Shown piece after piece: positions 12,999 to 16,622 of a DNA stretch of 16,622 nucleotides (position 1 is its first letter; every line of letters starts with the position of its first letter). The stretch comes from Bacilli bacterium (GTDB lineage: Bacteria; Bacillota_I; Bacilli_A; RF39; UBA660). The notes below the pieces were generated by a model, which saw only the letters and a list, made by a program, of their open reading frames with translations, was not told the origin of the DNA and made no database searches. Made by a program: the position numbers and the translations under genes. Where the stretch lies: assembly GCA_016302935.1 (NCBI GenBank), contig JAEDMO010000017.1, positions 1 through 16,622 of the forward strand, in the 5' to 3' direction.

Positions 12999-13982
12999 GT
13001 GAAGATAAAGGCTTTTTTTAAAGAAAATATTAGTTATATTATAATATTAATAGTTACTTTTTTGCTTTTTTATATAGAACTGCCTTTTTATATTATGGCA
13101 CCTGGGGGTACTATTGATATTAGTGATAAGGTTACTATAGATGATGGGCATAAGTTAAATGGTAAGGTTAATATGCTTTATGCATCTTCTTTAAAAGCAA
13201 CTATTCCTACTTATTTGTTTGCTAAGATTAGTAATAAATGGGATGAGTTTCCTAATAGTGAAAGACAGATTGGGCATGAAAGTTCAAGCGATGTTGAATT
13301 TAGGGATAAGATATTACTTGATAATTCTGTGGATAATGCAATATATGTTGCTTATAAGGCTTCGGGTAAGGATATACAAATAAAAAATGTTTATAATTAT
13401 GTAATTGGTAAGGTTGATGAAGCTAAGTGTGAATTAGCTATTGGGGATATTATTTTAGAAGCAGATGGTAAAGATATTACATCTATTAATCTTAATGAAT
13501 ATATTGCTTCTTTAGAAGTTGGGGATAATATAGATTTTAAGGTAACTGATGATAAGGATAGAATATCTAGTAAGAAATGTTCAGTAGTGGATATTGATGG
13601 TGCTAAAAAGGTAGGAATTTTGTATAGTCAAAATTTTGATTATGATACTTCTTCAATCGATATTAAATTTAATGGAAGTGAAGGAGGAAGTTCCGGTGGT
13701 TTTATGATGTCACTTAGTATATATTTAGCTTTGAGTGATGAAGATTTGCTAAGGGGAAGAAATATTGCTGGAACTGGAACCATCGATATAAATGGTGTAG
13801 TTGGAGAGATTGGTGGGGTAAAATATAAAATCATAGGTGCACATAATGCTAAGGTCGATTTGGTATTTGTTCCTTTGGAAAATTATAATGAAGCTATGTA
13901 TATTGTTAATAAATATAATTATGATATGGAAATAGTTAAAGTTCATACTTTAGAAGATGCAATAAATTATTTGAAAGGATGA
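12999..13982 (+). CDS. ylbL: YlbL-like PDZ/Lon-type serine protease
   Basis: 327-residue membrane-anchored protease. One N-terminal membrane helix (about 11-30) is followed by FYIMAPGGTIDIS, a family landmark. A PDZ domain (about 128-190) with ELAIGDIILEADGKDI follows, then a Lon-type S16 domain with Ser232 in GGSSGG and Lys275 in GGVKYK. The 43-residue distance between them equals that of the E. coli Lon Ser679/Lys722 dyad, so it should be active outside the membrane. Bacillus YlbL and streptococcal SepM are relatives. The start is GTG at 12999, with AAGGGGATG upstream. The next gene begins 4 nt after its stop. Confidence 0.9.
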   Translation: MKIKAFFKENISYIIILIVTFLLFYIELPFYIMAPGGTIDISDKVTIDDGHKLNGKVNMLYASSLKATIPTYLFAKISNKWDEFPNSERQIGHESSSDVEFRDKILLDNSVDNAIYVAYKASGKDIQIKNVYNYVIGKVDEAKCELAIGDIILEADGKDITSINLNEYIASLEVGDNIDFKVTDDKDRISSKKCSVVDIDGAKKVGILYSQNFDYDTSSIDIKFNGSEGGSSGGFMMSLSIYLALSDEDLLRGRNIAGTGTIDINGVVGEIGGVKYKIIGAHNAKVDLVFVPLENYNEAMYIVNKYNYDMEIVKVHTLEDAINYLKG

Positions 13983-13986
13983 TGTA

Positions 13987-14691
13987 ATGGATAAAATAAA
14001 AAAGAATGTTCCTAATATTATTACTGGTAGTAGAATTGTAAGTTCAATAATTGCTCCTATTTTATTTTTAAATGGATTTTTGACTTCTGGTATTTTACTT
14101 TATTGTTATGGAGTGGTTAGTGATTTTTTGGATGGTTATACTGCTCGAAAGTTTAATGCTTATAGTGAAGTTGGAAGAAAAATGGATGCTGTAAGTGATA
14201 AATTATTTGCACTTGCTGTAGTTATTCCTAGCCTTATTTTGGGTAATCTTTATATGCTAATTCCACTTTTATTAGAAGGTGCTATTGCTTGTTTAAATGG
14301 TTATTATAGTTTGAAGGGAATAAAACCTAGAACGATTTGGGCAGGAAAATATAAAACCGTTTCTTTATTTCCAACTATGGTATTAGGTCTTGCTCTAACA
14401 AAGGTGCCATTTTTAATTAATTTATTTATTCCTTCACTTGTTATCTCAACTAAGTTACAGATACAATCAATATGTGAATATGTGAATGAATATAGAAGTC
14501 TTTTAAATAAAAAGGGGCAAGATGAAGATATTTTAGAGCCGTTGGAAATGGTTAAAGAGGAAGTAAGGCAAAAAGAAAATAAGTCTACAAAAGAAAAACT
14601 TATGGATTTAAAAGATGAATTTGTTTATTATGTTACTAAGGATGTTGTAATAGAACATCCAAAGAAAAAGGTTAAAATTTTAAAATTATAA
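13987..14691 (+). CDS. CDP-alcohol phosphatidyltransferase (PgsA-like)
   Basis: Integral membrane enzyme joining a CDP-diacylglycerol-derived phosphatidyl group to an alcohol, most likely glycerol-3-phosphate for phosphatidylglycerol synthesis. The catalytic motif is complete: Asp46, Asp49-Gly50, Ala53-Arg54, Gly63, Asp67, Asp71 (DxxDGxxARx8GxxxDxxxD). It starts VPNIITGSRI, as PgsA proteins do (IPNxLTxxR). At 234 residues it is longer than typical PgsA (about 180-200), with a highly charged tail of about 65 residues after the last membrane segment, rich in Glu and Lys. AGGATGATG from the previous gene serves as RBS; the two are probably co-transcribed. The alcohol substrate cannot be settled here. 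Confidence 0.85.
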   Translation: MDKIKKNVPNIITGSRIVSSIIAPILFLNGFLTSGILLYCYGVVSDFLDGYTARKFNAYSEVGRKMDAVSDKLFALAVVIPSLILGNLYMLIPLLLEGAIACLNGYYSLKGIKPRTIWAGKYKTVSLFPTMVLGLALTKVPFLINLFIPSLVISTKLQIQSICEYVNEYRSLLNKKGQDEDILEPLEMVKEEVRQKENKSTKEKLMDLKDEFVYYVTKDVVIEHPKKKVKILKL

Positions 14692-14716
14692 TATATGATA
14701 GTAAAATGGTGATATT

Positions 14717-15325
14717 ATGAAAAAATATTTAAAATGGGTTTTGTGTCTTGTTTGTTTAATTATATTGTTTTTGATAATATTTTTAATTCTTAGAGAAAAT
14801 AATTTAGCTTTTGATACAGCAATTTATAATTATATAATTAAGTATAAAAGTGATTTTATGTCTAATTTTTTTAAGGTAGTAACATTTTTTGCTTCAGTTT
14901 TATTTATGGTGTTTATTACTTTAGGATGTTTATTTTTACCTATTTGTAAAAAATATAAAATAGTTATTGCTTTAAATATGATTAATGATGTTATTTTAAA
15001 TAATGTAATAAAAGTAATTGTAAAAAGAGAAAGACCTATTTCTTGGTTTTTAGTAGAGGAATCTGGTTATAGTTTCCCATCTGGTCATGCGATGGCTTCA
15101 GTTTGTTTTTATGGATTAATAATATATTTGTTATATAGATCTAATATTAAGAAAAAATATAAAATAGGAATTATTACATTTTTAACTTTATTAATTTTAC
15201 TCATTGCTCTTAGTAGAATATATTTAGGGGTTCATTATGCTTCTGATGTAATTGGAGGGGTAGTTATTGCTTTAATATATTTAGTTATTTATGTAACAAT
15301 TGTCGATAGGAAAATTAATAATTGA
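14717..15325 (+). CDS. PAP2-family lipid phosphatase
   Basis: 202 residues with about five to six membrane segments. The three PAP2 signatures are intact: K99-x6-R106-P107, PSGH at 121-124, and SR167-x5-H173-x3-D177. Such enzymes dephosphorylate lipid phosphates, such as phosphatidylglycerol phosphate, phosphatidic acid or undecaprenyl diphosphate, on the outer face of the membrane. Being next to the CDP-alcohol phosphatidyltransferase makes a PGP phosphatase (PgpB-like) role attractive, but undecaprenyl-diphosphate is also possible. GGTGAT lies 4 nt before the ATG. It ends with tandem stops TGA TAA before a terminator. Confidence 0.88.
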   Translation: MKKYLKWVLCLVCLIILFLIIFLILRENNLAFDTAIYNYIIKYKSDFMSNFFKVVTFFASVLFMVFITLGCLFLPICKKYKIVIALNMINDVILNNVIKVIVKRERPISWFLVEESGYSFPSGHAMASVCFYGLIIYLLYRSNIKKKYKIGIITFLTLLILLIALSRIYLGVHYASDVIGGVVIALIYLVIYVTIVDRKINN

Positions 15326-15333
15326 TAATTATA

Positions 15334-15358
15334 AAAAAAGCCTTATCTAGGCTTTTTT
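15334..15358. terminator. Bidirectional terminator between PAP2 and HIT genes
   Basis: 10-bp stem AAAAAAGCCT/AGGCTTTTTT (15334-15343 with 15349-15358), 5-nt loop, usable in both directions by the converging genes. Confidence 0.93.
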
Positions 15359-15371
15359 GTGATTTAATGCT

Positions 15372-15734
15372 TTATTTAGTGATTTTATCAAATACACTTT
15401 TTATATCTTCTTTTATCTCATTTTTGTATTTAGGTATTAAATGAAGATGATAATGCTTTACGACTTGTGGTAATCCATTATTTTGAATTAGGGTTATACC
15501 ATCTGGGGATAATTTTTCCATTAGTAAATCATATATTTGTTTACTTATTTTCATTATATAATTTAGAGTATCGGTATCGATATCTTCAATATTTATATAG
15601 TGTTTTTTAGGTATTATTAAGGTGTGTCCATTGTGATCTGGATTAACATCTAAAAATACTTTTACTATTTCATCTTCATATATTGTATATGAAGGTATTT
15701 CTCCTTTAATGATTTTACAAAATATACATTCCAC
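15372..15734 (-). CDS. HIT-family nucleotide hydrolase/transferase
   Basis: 120-residue cytosolic protein of the histidine-triad superfamily (HinT/Hit-like), acting on nucleotide phosphoramidates or related purine nucleotides. It begins ECIFCKII, with Cys3 and Cys6 of the usual zinc-binding CxxC. NPDHNGHTLIIPKKH (31-45) and the catalytic triad motif KHYHLHLIP (His94, His96, His98) follow. The QEV of classical members, just before the triad, reads QVV. The start is GTG, with AGGAGG 7 nt upstream; no in-frame ATG is near. It has its own promoter and is divergent from the nuclease gene. Confidence 0.92.
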   Translation of the reverse strand: MECIFCKIIKGEIPSYTIYEDEIVKVFLDVNPDHNGHTLIIPKKHYINIEDIDTDTLNYIMKISKQIYDLLMEKLSPDGITLIQNNGLPQVVKHYHLHLIPKYKNEIKEDIKSVFDKITK

Positions 15735-15760
15735 TTTTGTTCCTCCTATCTTATATATTA

Positions 15761-15789
15761 ATTATATAAAAAAAGATGTTATTTGACAA
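15761..15789 (-). promoter_or_regulatory. Promoter of the HIT gene
   Basis: On the minus strand, TTGTCA (forward 15784-15789), a 17-nt spacer and a perfect TATAAT (forward 15761-15766), 27 nt before the GTG start. Confidence 0.82.
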
Positions 15790-15796
15790 GTATTAG

Positions 15797-15826
15797 TTGC
15801 TAGGATGGTTAGGTAAATGCTATAAT
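15797..15826 (+). promoter_or_regulatory. Promoter of the thermonuclease gene
   Basis: TTGCTA (15797-15802), an 18-nt spacer, and an extended -10, TGCTATAAT, ending at 15826, 30 nt before the ATG. It is divergent from the HIT promoter. Confidence 0.72.
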
Positions 15827-15855
15827 CATTATATGAATAGGTTGGGGAGAATTTT

Positions 15856-16482
15856 ATGAAGTTATTATTTATAATTATAAGTTTTTTTGTGGGTATAACT
15901 CCATTGCTAGCTAAGGAAGAGGTAACTTTTTCAAAGTGTGTAGATGGTGATACTATTAAAGTTTTACAAGGTGATAAGGTAATTACGGTAAGATTATTAG
16001 CAGTAGATACCCCAGAATCTGTTAAAAGTGGTTCAGCGATAGAATACTATGGAATAGAAGCTAGTAAATTTACTTGTGATAAAATTAGCAATGCTAAGAA
16101 AATAGAATTAGAGTATGATGATAATAGTAATAAAACGGATAAGTATGGAAGATTATTAGCTTGGGTCTTTGTAGATGATTATTTATTACAAGAGTTGCTC
16201 GTGCAAGATGGTTATGCAGAGGTTGCTTATTTGTATGGCGATTATAAATACACTTCCTTACTACAAGATAGGCAAGCGGTAGCAGAAGCTATGAAAAAAG
16301 GAATATGGGATTTAGATAAAAAAGAAAAGTGGATTAGCAAGCAGGAAAGTGATGATGAAGATCATAATGATTTAACGATAAAGGAAATATTGGTTGTAAT
16401 AGCAATATTGATATTAGGATATTTTTATAAAAATATGGTAAAAAAATTAAATAAATATAAGAAAAAAGTATTAAAAAAATAA
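15856..16482 (+). CDS. Membrane-anchored thermonuclease (SNase family)
   Basis: 208 residues. A signal peptide-like N-terminus (2-18, possible cleavage after LLA19) leads into a micrococcal-nuclease domain (about 23-155). Catalytic residues match S. aureus nuclease: Asp32 in VDGDT (D21), Arg46 (R35), Asp51 (D40), Glu54 (E43) in VRLLAVDTPE, and Arg99 in DKYGR (R87). An acidic linker (ESDDEDHND) is followed by a second hydrophobic helix (about 174-191) and a Lys-rich tail, so the enzyme would be held to the outer membrane face by its C-terminus. It should degrade extracellular DNA and RNA with calcium. GGTTGGGGAG lies about 6 nt before the ATG. No terminator is evident after it. Confidence 0.9.
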   Translation: MKLLFIIISFFVGITPLLAKEEVTFSKCVDGDTIKVLQGDKVITVRLLAVDTPESVKSGSAIEYYGIEASKFTCDKISNAKKIELEYDDNSNKTDKYGRLLAWVFVDDYLLQELLVQDGYAEVAYLYGDYKYTSLLQDRQAVAEAMKKGIWDLDKKEKWISKQESDDEDHNDLTIKEILVVIAILILGYFYKNMVKKLNKYKKKVLKK

Positions 16483-16553
16483 GTTTTTAATTATGAGAAA
16501 ATATGTAAAATTATGTTATCTTTTGCCTAGTTATTTAATGTTTTGTTAATTAG

Positions 16554-16562
16554 TGCTATAAT
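16554..16562 (+). promoter_or_regulatory. Extended -10 promoter reading out of the window
   Basis: TGCTATAAT followed by CATTTATAG, nearly the same core as the thermonuclease promoter. No good -35. The last 60 bases would be the leader of a gene beyond the edge. Confidence 0.5.
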
Positions 16563-16622
16563 CATTTATAGAAAGACTCTTATAATAAAAACTAGATAAG
16601 TCAAGTTATACAAAATTTGATA

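Noticed and set aside
13640..13946. Two short minus-strand frames (64 and 65 codons) inside ylbL
   Set aside because: Shadows of the conserved protease domain containing the Ser232/Lys275 dyad.
15783..15788. TTGACA on the + strand as -35 of the thermonuclease promoter
   Set aside because: It is 32 nt from the TATAAT at 15821, and nothing like a -10 follows at 17 nt; the minus strand of this site is the -35 of the HIT promoter.
1..16622. CRISPR arrays, insertion sequences, phage or integrase genes
   Set aside because: No regularly spaced repeats, no transposase or integrase motifs, and no terminal inverted repeats around any gene were seen.

Overview
The window is very AT-rich DNA from a Gram-positive, probably spore-forming Bacillota (low-GC Firmicutes). 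The evidence is a meso-diaminopimelate-type MurE, PrsA, UppP, YlbJ and YlbL homologues, two tiny YjcZ-like membrane peptides behind a sigma-K/sigma-E-like promoter, strong Shine-Dalgarno sites and A/T-ended codons. All tryptophans I read are TGG and TGA occurs as a stop, so the code looks standard. An uncultured Bacilli/Erysipelotrichia-like gut lineage would fit, but that placement is inference.

Layout. (1) 1-3729: the tail of an upstream gene with its terminator, then a tight + strand cell-wall operon: a stand-alone GlmU-type acetyltransferase domain, a membrane-anchored MurF-like ligase and MurE. It ends at a bidirectional terminator shared with prsA (-). (2) 4755-6219: a sporulation-type promoter driving two tiny membrane peptides, then uppP (undecaprenyl-diphosphate recycling), tRNA-Thr(GGT) and its terminator. 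(3) 6176-7930: a small accessory zone just downstream of the tRNA. It holds a YefM/YoeB toxin-antitoxin operon with a palindromic promoter-operator, an imperfect copy of the tRNA 3' end about 730 bp downstream, a tRNA-like relic, what looks like an N-terminally truncated MGMT-family gene, and a small HEAT-like protein. Codons here look more A-rich than in the T/G-rich neighbours. (4) 7980-10737: a DUF1835-like protein, a Cys-rich CFI-box protein and an FAD oxidoreductase fused to a Rieske domain. (5) 10736-14691: a small multidrug-export-family membrane protein (-), rnc, ylbJ (-), the PDZ/Lon-type protease ylbL, and a CDP-alcohol phosphatidyltransferase. (6) 14717-16622: a PAP2 phosphatase, a HIT-family hydrolase (-), a membrane-anchored thermonuclease, and a promoter reading out of the window.

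Functionally, most of the window is envelope biology: peptidoglycan precursors, lipid-carrier recycling, phospholipid synthesis, extracytoplasmic folding and sporulation membrane proteins. The toxin-antitoxin zone at the tRNA is the only part that looks acquired. I see no CRISPR array, integrase, transposase, phage gene or convincing riboswitch. The least ordinary points are the sporulation promoter with its tiny peptides, the tRNA-end repeat around the toxin-antitoxin pair, the split GlmU, and the MurF-like ligase with a membrane domain in place of the usual N-terminal domain.
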